From: Acidimicrobiia bacterium
Lineage (GTDB): Bacteria > Actinomycetota > Acidimicrobiia > IMCC26256 > PALSA-610
Assembly (NCBI GenBank): GCA_027494135.1
Contig: JAOSJK010000012.1
Coordinates: 1,044,795-1,108,794 of the forward strand
Reading direction: 5' to 3'
Length of the DNA stretch: 64,000 nt
Shown here: positions 9,641 through 20,309 of the stretch, in pieces
How positions within the stretch are numbered: position 1 is the stretch's first letter
Layout: each line of letters starts with the position of its first letter
Translations under genes and position numbers: made by a program
Notes under the pieces: generated by a model
The model's database searches: none
Told to the model about the DNA's origin: nothing
What the model saw: only the letters and a program-made list of their open reading frames with translations

Positions 9641-10950
9641 CAGGCCGCGCCCCGCCGGAGGCTTCCGGGACGCTCGCCGACGACGGGCGGCCGCCGTGGA
9701 GACGGCGCACGGGGCTGCGCATCGAACGGCACCGGGCCACCATGGCCCATCTCGCCTCCGTGTACCCGGCCCACACCGACACCGCCTTCGGCGAGCGAGG
9801 CCCCTACATCGGGGTCAACGTCACCGGGGGCGGGTCCGGGTTCTTCTTCGACCCGTTCGAGCTCTACCAGACGGGGCACCTGACCAACCCGAACGTGTTG
9901 GTGACGGGCGACATCGGCAGCGGCAAGTCCGCGCTGGTCAAGGCGTTCCTCGGCCGGGAGCTCGCCGTCTACGGGCCCCGGCGGGTGGTCACCATCCTGG
10001 ACCCCAAAGGCGAGTACGGACCCTTCGCCGCCGCCCGGGGCCTGCCAGTGGTTCGGCTGCACCCGGGCGGCGTCGACCGGCTCAACCCGATGGAGCACCG
10101 CGGCGACCCGACCGAGACGGTCAACCGCCAGTCCCTGGCCGCCGCGCTGGTCGCCGGGGTGCTGGGCCGGCCGCTGGATCCGACCGAGGACGCCGTCCTC
10201 GGCTGGGCGATCACCACGCTGGCCCGCCCCGGCCGGCCCTTCACACTCGCCGATGTCGCCGCCACCGTCGCGGAGCCCGCGGAGGAGCTCGTCGCGCTGT
10301 CCCGGCGCACCCCCCTCGAGCTGGCCCAAGCCGCCACACCGGTCGTGTTCGCCCTCGACAAGCTCCTCACCCGGACCCTGGCCGGCATGTTCGACGGGCC
10401 CACCTCCGTGCGCCTCGACTGGGACATCGGACCGGGGTTCGTCATCGACCTCTCCGCCGTGTACGGCGACGACGAAGCCCTCCCGCTCGTGATGTTGGCG
10501 GCGACCTCGTGGCTGGCCGCCGCCCACCAACGCGACTCGCCCCGCCGCGTCATCCAGGTCATCGACGAAGCGTGGGCCGCCGTCCGCCACGGCGCCCGCC
10601 ACTTCCAGGGATCCCTCAAGCTGTCCCGCACCTACGGCGTATCGACCTGGCTGATCTGCCACCGGCCCGCCGATCTCACCGCCCAAGCCGACGACGGGAC
10701 CGCCACCGCCAAGATCGCCGCCGGACTGCTCTCCGACATCCAGACCCGGGTGGTGTTCCGCCAACCCCCCGACCAGGTGCCCGTCGCCGCCGAGCTGTTC
10801 GCCCTGTCCGAACGGGAGCGCGCCTGGACCGGCCAGTTCCCCCGAGGTCGCGCCCTGTGGCGCCTCCAGCAGCGCGGCGCGGTCGTGCACACGGTGCTCA
10901 CCGACACCGAACAGGCCGTCGCCGACACCGACGCGGCCATGGCCACATGA
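9637..10950 (+). CDS. VirB4-like conjugation ATPase
   Basis: 437 intact residues; ATG 9637 overlaps the previous stop. Walker A GDIGSGKSALVKAFLGREL lies near residue 90, followed by ILDPKGEYGPFA. Walker B VIQVIDEAWAAVRHGA lies near residue 308 and is followed by a RecA-type sensor region (GVSTWLICHRPADLT). This is the ATPase half of VirB4; its usual N-terminal half is supplied by the SCO6880-like protein upstream, as in other actinobacterial elements. It powers pilus assembly and substrate transfer at the inner membrane. Confidence 0.88.
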   Translation: MTGRAPPEASGTLADDGRPPWRRRTGLRIERHRATMAHLASVYPAHTDTAFGERGPYIGVNVTGGGSGFFFDPFELYQTGHLTNPNVLVTGDIGSGKSALVKAFLGRELAVYGPRRVVTILDPKGEYGPFAAARGLPVVRLHPGGVDRLNPMEHRGDPTETVNRQSLAAALVAGVLGRPLDPTEDAVLGWAITTLARPGRPFTLADVAATVAEPAEELVALSRRTPLELAQAATPVVFALDKLLTRTLAGMFDGPTSVRLDWDIGPGFVIDLSAVYGDDEALPLVMLAATSWLAAAHQRDSPRRVIQVIDEAWAAVRHGARHFQGSLKLSRTYGVSTWLICHRPADLTAQADDGTATAKIAAGLLSDIQTRVVFRQPPDQVPVAAELFALSERERAWTGQFPRGRALWRLQQRGAVVHTVLTDTEQAVADTDAAMAT

Positions 10951-12083
10951 CCAGTCCCCGTCGCGGTCGGCCCCGGTGGGACATCGACGACGTCCTCGCC
11001 CGCACCGACCTCGCCGGCCTCCTCGACGAGCTCGCCGAACCCGCCACCCACGCAGTGCGAGGCCGACGCTGGCACTGCCCCATGCCCGGCCACGACGACC
11101 ACCACGCCTCGGTCACGATGCACACCGACCACCGGGGCCATGAGCGATGGCGGTGCTGGTCCGGCGACGACACCCACCGCGGCGACGCCATCGACCTCGC
11201 CGCCGCCACCCAGTCGCTCTCGCGGGGCGAGGCCATCGACTGGCTGGCCACCCGAGCTGGCATGACCCCCGATCAGCCGCTCCCGCCGCCCGCCCGCAAG
11301 CGACGACCGGCTCGACCCGCGGTCGTTCCCCTCGACCCCGCCGTGACCCGCTACGTGCAGGCCTGCGAACGAATCCTGTGGACCCCTACCGGCCAGCCGG
11401 TGCGCGCCTGGCTGCACCAGCGCGGCATCGACGACGCGACGATCCGCGCCAACCACGTCGGCGCCGACCCCGGCCGAGCGATGATGCGCCGGATTCGCGG
11501 TCTCCCCTACGGGGCCACCCCAGCCGCCACCTTCCCCGCCCTCGGTACCGACGGCACGGTCCGCTACGTGCAAGCCCGCTACCTCGAACCCGGTGACGGC
11601 CCCAAGTACGACAACCCCGCCACCGCGCTGGGCACCAACCCTCGCGTCGCCTGGACCCGCGCCCTCACCGGTGCGACCCAGCCGGGCGTCCTCGTCGTTT
11701 GCGAAGGGATCCCCGATGCGCTCACCGCCGCACAGGCCGGCTACCGGTCCGCCGGCATCCTCGGCTCCCAGGCCCCCGATCACCGCGTCGCTGCCCAGCT
11801 CGCCACCAGCGCCGATCGCCATGGCGAGCGAATCGTGGCCATTGTCGACGCCGACCCCGCCGGCCGCGCCGCGGGCCAGCACCTCGCCGACCTGTTGGCC
11901 GACCACGGCCACACACTCGAGGTGATCGAGCCGCCCGAGGGTCTCGACCTCAACGCCTGGGCGCAGGCGGATGACCGTTGGGCAGCTGCGCTTCCAGGCC
12001 TCGGGCCACGGGCCGGCGTCGTGGCACAAGCCGCTGGGTCGGATCACGGCCGTGCCGTCGACCTCGGGGTGGGCTGGCGGTAG
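10947..12083 (+). CDS. DNA primase-like protein (CHC2-type zinc finger, TOPRIM)
   Basis: 378 residues; ATG 10947 overlaps the VirB4 stop. A zinc-binding module near residues 40-85 (RWHCPMPGHDDHHASV ... RWRCWSGDDTHRGDAIDL) matches CHC2 primase fingers. A TOPRIM domain follows with LVVCEGIPDALTAAQ (catalytic E) and IVAIVDADPAG (DxD). Element-encoded primases prime complementary-strand synthesis on the transferred strand in the recipient. It is the last gene of the overlapping plus-strand operon; the type ISP gene ends 34 bp away on the opposite strand. Confidence 0.82.
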   Translation: MTSPRRGRPRWDIDDVLARTDLAGLLDELAEPATHAVRGRRWHCPMPGHDDHHASVTMHTDHRGHERWRCWSGDDTHRGDAIDLAAATQSLSRGEAIDWLATRAGMTPDQPLPPPARKRRPARPAVVPLDPAVTRYVQACERILWTPTGQPVRAWLHQRGIDDATIRANHVGADPGRAMMRRIRGLPYGATPAATFPALGTDGTVRYVQARYLEPGDGPKYDNPATALGTNPRVAWTRALTGATQPGVLVVCEGIPDALTAAQAGYRSAGILGSQAPDHRVAAQLATSADRHGERIVAIVDADPAGRAAGQHLADLLADHGHTLEVIEPPEGLDLNAWAQADDRWAAALPGLGPRAGVVAQAAGSDHGRAVDLGVGWR

Positions 12084-12116
12084 CGCCACCAGCGCAGAGG
12101 CGGCTGACAGGCCGGG

Positions 12117-15100
12117 TCAGAGCTGCAAGGCCGGCAGACCCTCGACGATGTCGAGCGTCCTCATCGACACCGTCACCACACGGCCGACCAGGTCGAGGAT
12201 GTAGGTCGGCTCCTCGTGCTCGACGGACCAGTCGTTCGGGTCGTTGACGATGCCCGACGCCTTGTCGGTACGGACCCGCCACGCCTCCATCACCCACCCG
12301 ATTGCGGAACGTGACCCGAGCTCGTAGTCGTATGCCCGCTCGGGCACGTTCTCGACGGTGATCCAGTCGTTGTAGACGATGCGAGTACGGTCCTCGACCT
12401 TCGCTCCGGTGGCCGGATCGGTGATCTTCGGGTGCTTCATCTTGAGCACCCGGTAGGCGTCGGGGTGGCCGGCGTCGAAGCCGGCGGCGTACACGTAGTT
12501 CAGGTCCGGCCAGCGATCCACAGACTCGTACTCCGTGTGCAGGCGCGCCAGCTCTCGACCGGCACCAGCGAAAGCCCAGAAGTCTTCCGCCGTGGACACC
12601 TGTGGGATGCGCGGCAGCGACTTCTTCAGGTCAGCCGCGAAGGCCGAGCGGTAGTCGGGCGAGTGCAGGATCCCGTAGACGTAGAAGAAGATGTCGTCCT
12701 TCTCGATCTTCGAGTCGAGCGACCGGTAGCGGATCAGGGCGTCGTCGGTGACGTTGTGGCCCTGGCCGTCGACGGGTTCCGCGTGGAACAGATCCAGGGA
12801 GTTGTCCTCTGTCGACTGGGCGCGGTCGAGGATTTTGAGTGAGAAGTACACGGTTCCGTCCGGCCACACATGGAGGTCAGGGACGTCCTTCGTGGTCAGA
12901 GTCGCGAAGGCGTTACGGGATCCGACGGTCGTGACAGTGATCGAGAGATTGTCGGTGTCAGGGGTCGGGAAGGCGCGTGGGATCTGCGACACGCTTCCGT
13001 TGAAGCGTCGTCCGAACTCGGCCCACCGACGATGAAACGGCCGGTACGTGGCGATCCTTGGGTCGCGGTCTGCGCTGGAGTACCTGATGCCTCGAGCGAC
13101 GTCTGCGAAGGCGTTCCGATTCCAGCTGAACTTCGTGGGGTCCTTGTCGACGAAGTCTGCAGCAGCCTTCGTGCGGTCTCTCAGCGAGCCGGATGCTGCG
13201 GGACGGGTCGACGCGTACGCCTCCGTTGAGCGATTGAAGAAGTCGATCATGCGGTCGATATTCGAGTCCAACGCTGATCGACTGCTGTTGTAGTTCCAGG
13301 CGTCTCGCCCGGTGGACAGCCCGAGCCCGCGCTCGGAGAACACCGAAGGGCCGTCGTCAGCGTGAGCGGGAAGATGGATCTCGAAGGAGTCCGACCTTTG
13401 ATTGATCCAGTCGCCGTGCTCGTTGGGCTCGATCTTCGTCCAGCCGAGATCATCGAGGGGCGCCGGACCGTTGAGCCCGATCGGAAGCCCCTCCGCGAGT
13501 CCCTCGAGCTTCTGGTCCCGCGTGAGGTAGTCGCCAACGTCGAGGTAGCGAATCGTCGCACCGTCCTCCGGGCTGATCCCCGGCCGTTTGACAAGCAGCA
13601 TGATCGCCACGCCGGCGCGACTCCCGGAGTCGAAGATCTTCCCGCCTTCTTGCCGGGAAACCTCTCCCGAAGTGCGCTGGTTGCCCCGAAGGTTGTAGAT
13701 GTACAGGTCGCTGAACTCTGCGTGAAGCGAGAGTCGGAGACCGTCGAGCGACCCGGAGTCGATGTAGCCGCTGTTGGTGACGAAGGCGACTACTCCGCCT
13801 TGGGGCGAGCGGAGTACCCGGTCGCTCGCCCAGCGAATGGCTCGGACGTATGAGTCGTAGAGCTTCCGCTTGAGAGTCGCGCTCGAGCGGGCGCCGTATG
13901 TGGTGGAGATCGAAGCGTCGAGGCGCGGATAGTCGATATTGGCGTTGTCTTCGTTTGCGGTGTCTTGGCCGCCGGAGTAGGGCGGGTTGCCGAGGATGAC
14001 TCGGATGTCGAGTCCCTTCTGGCGAGTGGCGCGCTCGTTGTTGATGGGGAACACGTCCCATGCACCGGTGCCCTCTCCGGCTTCGCCGAGCTGGAACGTG
14101 TCGGTGAGCACGACGCCCGGGAACGGCTCGTAGCCAGGGTCGGCGCCTTCGAGCCGCGCTCGCTCCTGGCGGTACGTGGCCTCGATGTTGACGGCCGCGA
14201 TGTAGTAGGCGAGCAGCAGGATCTCGTTGGCGTGCAGCTCCTCGCCGAACTTGCGGGCGAGGTCAGCCGGTCGGAGGAAGCCGGATTGCAGGAGCCGGGT
14301 GATGAAGGTACCGGTGCCGGTGAAGGGGTCGAGGATGTGGACGCCCTCGTCGGAGAGACTGGCGCCGTCGAAGTGCTCGGCGAGGGCGGCTTCGGTGGCT
14401 CGGATGATGAAGTCGACGACCTCGATGGGTGTGTAGACGATCCCGAGGGAGTCGGCCACCTTCGGGAAGGCGATCTTGAAAAACCGTCCGTAGAGGTCCT
14501 TGATGATCCGTTGGCGGGCTTCGCCGTCGTCGGGGTGGATGCCTTCGACGCGGCGGCGAATGGAGGCGTAGAAGGCGTCGAGCTTGTCGGTCTCGGTGTC
14601 GAGGTTGTGTGCGTCGAGGACGCCGACGATGCCGGTCATGGCCTGCGATACCGGGTTGGCTGCGCTGAAGGCGTCGTCCCCGAAGAGCGCTTCGAAGATC
14701 GGCCGGGTGATGAGGTGCTGGGACACCATCGAGACGGCGTCGTCTCGGCTGATGCTGTCGTTGAGGGTGGCGTGGAGCTCGGCGAGGAACTCGTCGAAGG
14801 CGCTGGCGGCATCGGGTTGGGCTGCGAGGATGGCGTCGATGCGTGCCTCGTGGCGGGCCGCGATGGCGGCAACGTCGCGGGCCCAGTCCTCCCAGTAGGT
14901 GCGGGTGCCGACCTTCTGGACGATCTTGGTGTAGATCGCGGAGGTCCACTCCTCGTACTCGAACAGTCGGCCCTGCAGTCCGCCGGGATCGTCGGGGTTG
15001 TCGATGTCGACGGGGATGACCTTGATCGGGTCGTCAGGTCCTTCGCCGGGCTTGGTCGAGCCGAGGGCGATGCGGTTGACGTAGGCGTTGAATCGTTCGT

Positions 15101-16974
15101 CGTGGGCGCGGAGGGCCTGGAGGACTTCCCAGACGGCGTCGTAGTCGCGGTTCTTGTCGAGCGCGGCGGCGGGGTCGAGGCCAGCGGTGATGGCGACGGG
15201 CAGGATGATGTAGCCGAGCTGCTTGCCGGGCGGCTTGCGCATGACCCGTCCGACGGCCTGGACGATGTCGATCTTCGACCGGCGGGGCGTGAGGAACATC
15301 ACGGCGTCGAGCGCGGGGACGTCGACACCTTCGGTGAGGCAGCGGGCGTTGGTGAGCACCCGGCATTCGCCTTCGGGTGGTTGCTCCTTGAGCCAGCGGA
15401 TGTCGGCGCGGCGGCTGCTGATCTTGGTGGCGCCGTCGACGTGGCGGGTGGGTACCGCCAGGGGTCACGTCGTCGCCGGCGGGTCCTGCCTCGAGGTGGT
15501 CGAAGTAGGCCTCGGCAACCTGGCCGAACTGGATGGCGAACCGCTCCGAGTCGGCGATGGTCGACCAGAACGCGACGGCGTTGCATGGGCGGCTCGCCGC
15601 CATCGAAGCCGGCACCGGTGGCGCCGGGCAGCTTGGCGAGCCCCGAGAGGCAACCGACGAAGCGGGCGACGTCGGGCAGGCTGAGGGCGCCATCGGTGGA
15701 CAGCAGGTGCTGAAAGGACTCGCTCACGGCTTGCTCGGCGACGGTGAGGATCAGGACCCGGTAGTCGGCGAGCAGGCCCTGCTCGACTGCTTCGCCGAAG
15801 CCAAGTCGGTGGAACTCGGGTCCGTAGAGGGCTTCGTCGTCCATCGATGCGAGGACGGCATCGGCCTCCTTGGCCGCGTCGGCGGCCAGGGGTTTGAACA
15901 GCCGGGGGGTGGCGGTCATGTACAGCCGCTTGGCGGCGGGGATCACGTCGTTGTCGTGGACGAGTCCGAAGGCGCTGTCCTTGTCGCCGACGCTGGACAC
16001 GCCCGCGGTCCGGTGGGCTTCGTCACAGACCACGAGGTCGAACACGAGGCCGGTCTTGACCTGCATGGCGGCGACGACCTCGATCGACTGGTAGGTGGAG
16101 AACACCACCGTCATCGCGTCGGCCGGCAGCTCGTGGGCCTTGGCCTCGACGAGTGCTGCCGGGTCGGTGGTCGGCGGGACGACGAGATCGTGTGGGGTGG
16201 CGTTCTCACCCTCGAGCGTCTTGCCAGCGGTGACGTCCGAGCAGACCGCGTAAGGCCGGATGGGCACGTCGCACTCCGCAGTCCACTCCTTGAGGGACTG
16301 CGCGACGAGAGCGATCGAGGGGCGAGGAACAGCACGGATCGGCCTGCTCCGGCCTGCTCTTCAGCGATGCGCAGCGCGGTGAAGGTCTTGCCGGTTCCGC
16401 ACGCCATGATGAGCTTGCCTCGGTCGCTCTCACCGAACCCGGCGCGCACCTTCTCCACCGCGACGACTTGGTGGGGCCGAAGGACGAGGCGGTCGGTGGG
16501 CCTGAGGCCGGTTGGGTTGGCGACGTCGTAGCTCGACCAGTCGACGGTCATGGCGTCGAGGTCGTCGATGCCGATCCGTTCGATCGGCACGGCGTGACCT
16601 TCGAGCGACTTCTCCGCGTTGGTCGCCCAGTGGTCGGTGGTGGCGACGATGATCCGTCGCGCCCACTGCTGTTGGCCCGAGAGAGCGACGAACGAATCAA
16701 TGTCGTGCTTAGTGACCGTTGATTGCGGGTCGTAGCACTTGCACTGGATCGCGATCAGGCGTCCGTCGGTGTCGCGGGCCACGAGGTCGATGCCGATGTC
16801 CGCTCCGCTGCGGCCCGGCCAGTCCATCCACCGCCACACGTCGGTGAACTGCTGCCGGAAGGTCCGGTCGGTCCTGAATGCGTGCAGCATGAGCCGCTCG
16901 AACCGGTCGCCCTTGTCGTGCTCGTCGGTCGCGACGGCACGGATGGCGGCGAGCACTGACTCAACTGGGGTCAA
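12117..16974 (-). CDS. Type ISP restriction-modification enzyme (single-polypeptide nuclease-helicase-methyltransferase), frameshifted
   Basis: About 1,619 residues, the size of LlaGI/LlaBIII-type enzymes. In order: an Mrr-like nuclease (GIDLVARDTDG ... IAIQCKCYD, the D-QxK site, residues 60-80); an SF2 translocase with Walker A MACGTGKTFTA and DEAH (VVCDEAHRTAG), then ECRVLTNARCLTEGVDVP and QAVGRVMR; an N6-adenine methyltransferase with motif I DPFTGTGTF and motif IV GNPPYSGG; and a C-terminal target-recognition domain. Frameshifts lie near 16321, 15588 and 15443; the last 1,080 residues are in one frame. TTG 16974 is preceded by GGAG at 7 bases. Such enzymes methylate one strand of their site and cut after head-on translocation. 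It is cargo inside the transfer genes. Confidence 0.86.
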
Positions 16975-17095
16975 CGTTCAACTCCGTTGGTCGGCAGCAT
17001 CCGACCAGTCTCGCATCGGGGTGCGATGGGTTCGTGCCTCCTGCTGCTGCGTTCGGTGCAGGCGGGCGTGGCGCCGCCGGCGCGTCGGGGGTGGG

Positions 17096-17805
17096 TTACG
17101 CGGCGTGCAGGAAGTTGTCGACGAAGGGTTGGAGCTTGCGCACGGCGCGCGATGCGGTGGTGCGCTGGTGGCTGCTGCAGACAGGGGCGTCGGGTTCGAC
17201 AGCGCGGCGGAGCCGGTGGTCGCGGTAGGCGACCCAGGACGCCTCGGACAGCTCCCCGGCGTGCACTGCGGCGGCGACGGCGGCGTGGAAGCGCAGCAGG
17301 TCGACGCGGCGGGCGACGACGGTGGCGATGTCCTCGTGGTCATCGCGCCGGCGGACGAAGTGCTCGGGGTCCTGCGGGCTGATGGTGGTGATGTTGACGA
17401 CGCCGCGGGTGTGGACGCGCTGGGCGGCCTTGTGGGCGCGGTTGTGGGCTCGGTTGACGAGCCGGGCGGCCAGGCGGGGTCCGTCGAGGGGGCTGTCGGC
17501 GAGGACGCAGACCAGTTCGGTGAGGGCGTCGTCGCGGTAGTCGCCGGTGACCGAGCGGGCCAAGCGGGCGCGCAGTCGTGGCGCGAGCGCGTAGAGGGCC
17601 GCGGTCATGGCGCTGGGTTCGTTGCGGGCCACCTCGACGAGGGCGCGCAGCGCTGTGTCGGAGAGAGTCGGGTCGGGGCGGTCGCTGCGGATGGTGGTGA
17701 CGAGGTCGTCGAGACCGCCGGGCGGATGCCGGCCAACCACGCGGGTGGGCGGCGGCGTGCGGCGAGGCGTTGGTAGGTGATGTCGAGTTGCCGGAAGAGG
17801 TTCAT
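17096..17805 (-). CDS. Hypothetical helical protein, sigma-factor-like layout possible (frameshifted)
   Basis: About 236 residues. ATG 17805 has AAGGAG 6 bases upstream and begins MNLFRQLDITYQRLAARRRP. A shift near 17730 leads to a helical domain (DALTELVCVLADSPLDGPRLAARLVNRAHNRA). It ends with an HTH-like segment (ELSEASWVAYRDHRLRRA). The two-part helical layout with a C-terminal HTH recalls sigma-70-like proteins of mobile elements, but no region 2 signature is clear, so no function is assigned. It is divergent from virD4 across a repeat array. Confidence 0.55.
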
Positions 17806-17854
17806 CGGTTGCTCCTTGCATCTGTGGGGATGCGTGCAGCGTCGAGAACCCCCG

Positions 17855-17914
17855 TCCCGGAGTTGGTCCCGGGATCACTCCCGGAGTTCGTCCCAGTTCT
17901 GGTCCCGATCCGGG
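17855..17914. repeat. Array A: five tandem 12-bp TCCC repeats
   Basis: Five consecutive 12-mers start with TCCC: TCCCGGAGTTGG, TCCCGGGATCAC, TCCCGGAGTTCG, TCCCAGTTCTGG and TCCCGATCCGGG. They fill the gap between the minus-strand gene starting at 17805 and virD4 at 17991. The same 12-bp period recurs at 20238, 30122 and 34450. They probably bind a regulator or partition protein encoded by the element. Confidence 0.75.
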
Positions 17915-17990
17915 GCGAGGCCCAGGCATCGGGTGGGCGTGATGCAGCCGGGTCAGCGCTCTGCGGAGCCGCCCGGGTGGGGGCGGCGAC

Positions 17991-20192
17991 GTGGTCCTCG
18001 TGGCCCTCGGCGGCATCGCCACCGGTGTCGGTGTCGTCGTGTGGGCGGGAGCGTGGCTCGCCGCATTGCTGGTCGGGGGCCGGGTGCGGGGCGGACTGGG
18101 CGACTGGTTAGCGGCGGCCGGCCGGTTGGCGTCGGACCCGGCCAATCCGACCGCGGCGTGGGGCCAACAGGCGACGGGTCTGCCCGGCCCGGTGCTGTAC
18201 TGGGCGTGCACGACGGCGGTCGCGGTCACGGCCGGCGCGGCGGTGGCCGGGTTGGTGTGGGTCTGGCGTCGCTGGTCGGTGCCGTCACGGTCACGGTTCG
18301 GGGTGCCTGCCGATGCCCGGGTGGCGCGGGCCCGGGACGTGCGCCCGTTGACGGTCCCGGCTTCGGTCCCGCCGTCGGGCCGGTTCCTGTTGGGGCGGAT
18401 GGCGCCCCGTGGCCCGCTGCTGGCCACCGAGGACCGCGAGCGTCACCCGATGTCGGGTCGGCGTGCGGCGCACACCCAGGGCGACCGGGGGTCAGTGGCG
18501 TTGATCGGGCCGACCCGGTCGGGCAAGACGGTATTGGCCTCGGCGGGCATCGTCGGCTGGGACGGGCCGGTGGTGGCCCTGTCGGTGAAGCGGGACCTGT
18601 ATGACACGACCGCGGCGGCTCGGGCCCGTCGGGGTGAGCTGGCGGTGTTCGACCCGTCGGGGGTCACCGGGTTGCCGACGGCGCGGTGGACGCCGCTGCG
18701 CGACGTGACGACGACGTCGGGGGCGTTGCGGGCCGGTCGGGCGTTGGCCCAGGCGATCCCCCGTAACGGGGTGACCGGCGGGGACTTCTGGGCGTCGCAC
18801 GGCGAGACGCTGACGTCGGCGTACATGTCGCTGGCGGGTCTGTCCCAGCTGCTGCCGGGCGACGGCGGCCAGGTGAGGGAGCCGTTGACGATCGGACGGT
18901 TGGCGAGCTGGGCGTACATGCACGTCGGCATCACCGACCCGGTCGTCAACGAGCTGGTCCGCCTCGGCCTCGACGAGCGCCGGCCCCTGGAGGTCCGCCT
19001 GCTGGCCAAGGACGCCATGACCAAGCTGATGGCCTTCGAGGGCGAGGACCCCAGGATCCGAGCCAGCATCTATGCCACCGCCCGGCTGGCGTTCGAGGCG
19101 TGGACCGAACCGTCGGTGGCGCATTCGGCGTCGCTGGACCCGCGGGCCAGCTACTCCGCCGACGAGATCTGGGAGCGCACGCCCCGCTTCGTCGATCTCG
19201 AGTGGCTGATGGACGGCGACGCACCGCAGGCCAACACCTTGTATCTGACGGCGCCGGCAACCGAGTTCGCCCGCCTCGCCCCCGTGCTGGGTGGGCTGCT
19301 CGGTGATCTGCGCGAGCAGATCCACGCCTGGGACATCGCCGGGCGCCGGCTCACAAAGCCGCTCCTGGTGGTGATCGACGAGGCGGGTCAGCTCGAGCTG
19401 CAGTGGCTGCCCGAGGAGGTGTCCACGATCGCCGGGCTCGGCGGCCTGTTCGTGACCGGCTGGCAGTCCCGGGCCCAGATCAACCACCGCTACGGCGGTC
19501 TCGCCGACGCGGTGCTGGGCGGGCACCGGTCCAAGATCATCTTCAACGGCACCGACGATCCCTCGACCCTCGACTACCTGTCGCGGGTGGCGGGCACCGA
19601 GCACGTGGCCCAGCGGGGCTGGTCGGCCGACACCGGCAGCGGCCGCAAGACGGTCTCCGAGCACGCCCAGCGTGAGGACCTGCTCCCTGCGCATGTGATC
19701 CGCCAGATGCGCCGCCAGGAGGCGGTCCTGTTGCACGGCACCCTGCCGCCGGTGCACCTGCGGATGGTGCGCTGGTGGGAGGACCGCCACCTCGCCGCCC
19801 TGGTTCCGACCGGCCCCGACGGCAAGCCCGCCCCGCCACCGGCGGACGGGACCTGCCCGCTGCGGGAGGGTCGGCGGGGCGAGGTCAGCCCGGTGCTGGA
19901 GCCGACCGTCATCACCGAGTCCGTCGGGCACCTCCCCAACCCGCGGTTCCAGCGCAGCGAACCTCCCACCTCCCGACCCGCCGGTGCTCGACGCCCCGCC
20001 ATGAGGCCGAGCGGGCAGACCACGCTCGACTTCACCACCGCTCCCGTGGCCCCGCGGGAGGCCGCCAACCGCGTTGCCGGCACCTGCGAGCGCTGCGGGA
20101 CACGCCTCGGGGTGGGCGCGGGCACCGTCTCACGCTTCGGTGGCCGGGACGTGCTGCGCTGCCACCCCGGCTGCCCGCCGATCTCGCCCTGA
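17991..20192 (+). CDS. VirD4/TraG-type coupling protein
   Basis: 733 residues, uninterrupted. Two N-terminal transmembrane segments (ALGGIATGVGVVVWAGAWLA and AVAVTAGAAVAGLVWVW) precede Walker A LIGPTRSGKTVLASAG (near residue 170). Walker B LLVVIDEAGQLELQWLPEE is near residue 465, and a TraG-type all-alpha region lies between. A C-terminal CxxC-x-CxxxC-like stretch (CERCGTRLGVG ... CHPGCPP) may bind zinc. Coupling proteins bring the relaxase-DNA complex to the VirB4-type channel. The GTG start lacks a strong ribosome site; a slightly different start is possible. It is transcribed from the repeat-array intergenic region. Confidence 0.87.
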   Translation: MVLVALGGIATGVGVVVWAGAWLAALLVGGRVRGGLGDWLAAAGRLASDPANPTAAWGQQATGLPGPVLYWACTTAVAVTAGAAVAGLVWVWRRWSVPSRSRFGVPADARVARARDVRPLTVPASVPPSGRFLLGRMAPRGPLLATEDRERHPMSGRRAAHTQGDRGSVALIGPTRSGKTVLASAGIVGWDGPVVALSVKRDLYDTTAAARARRGELAVFDPSGVTGLPTARWTPLRDVTTTSGALRAGRALAQAIPRNGVTGGDFWASHGETLTSAYMSLAGLSQLLPGDGGQVREPLTIGRLASWAYMHVGITDPVVNELVRLGLDERRPLEVRLLAKDAMTKLMAFEGEDPRIRASIYATARLAFEAWTEPSVAHSASLDPRASYSADEIWERTPRFVDLEWLMDGDAPQANTLYLTAPATEFARLAPVLGGLLGDLREQIHAWDIAGRRLTKPLLVVIDEAGQLELQWLPEEVSTIAGLGGLFVTGWQSRAQINHRYGGLADAVLGGHRSKIIFNGTDDPSTLDYLSRVAGTEHVAQRGWSADTGSGRKTVSEHAQREDLLPAHVIRQMRRQEAVLLHGTLPPVHLRMVRWWEDRHLAALVPTGPDGKPAPPPADGTCPLREGRRGEVSPVLEPTVITESVGHLPNPRFQRSEPPTSRPAGARRPAMRPSGQTTLDFTTAPVAPREAANRVAGTCERCGTRLGVGAGTVSRFGGRDVLRCHPGCPPISP

Positions 20193-20237
20193 GCCGGGAC
20201 CCGGGAGAAGCTTGCCCACAGGCAGCTGTGAGACGAA

Positions 20238-20285
20238 GCGCGTTCGGGAGTGAGATCGGGAGCGCGGCCGGGACCAAGTCCGGGA
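20238..20285. repeat. Array B: four 12-bp TCCC repeats, inverted orientation
   Basis: Read on the minus strand the units are TCCCGGACTTGG, TCCCGGCCGCGC, TCCCGATCTCAC and TCCCGAACGCGC, with exact 12-bp spacing. They sit between the virD4 stop (20192) and the start of the ArdC-N-like gene (20310), where an operator would act on the latter. Confidence 0.7.
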
Positions 20286-20309
20286 CCTGCGGTCGTCACC
20301 GTGGCCCCC

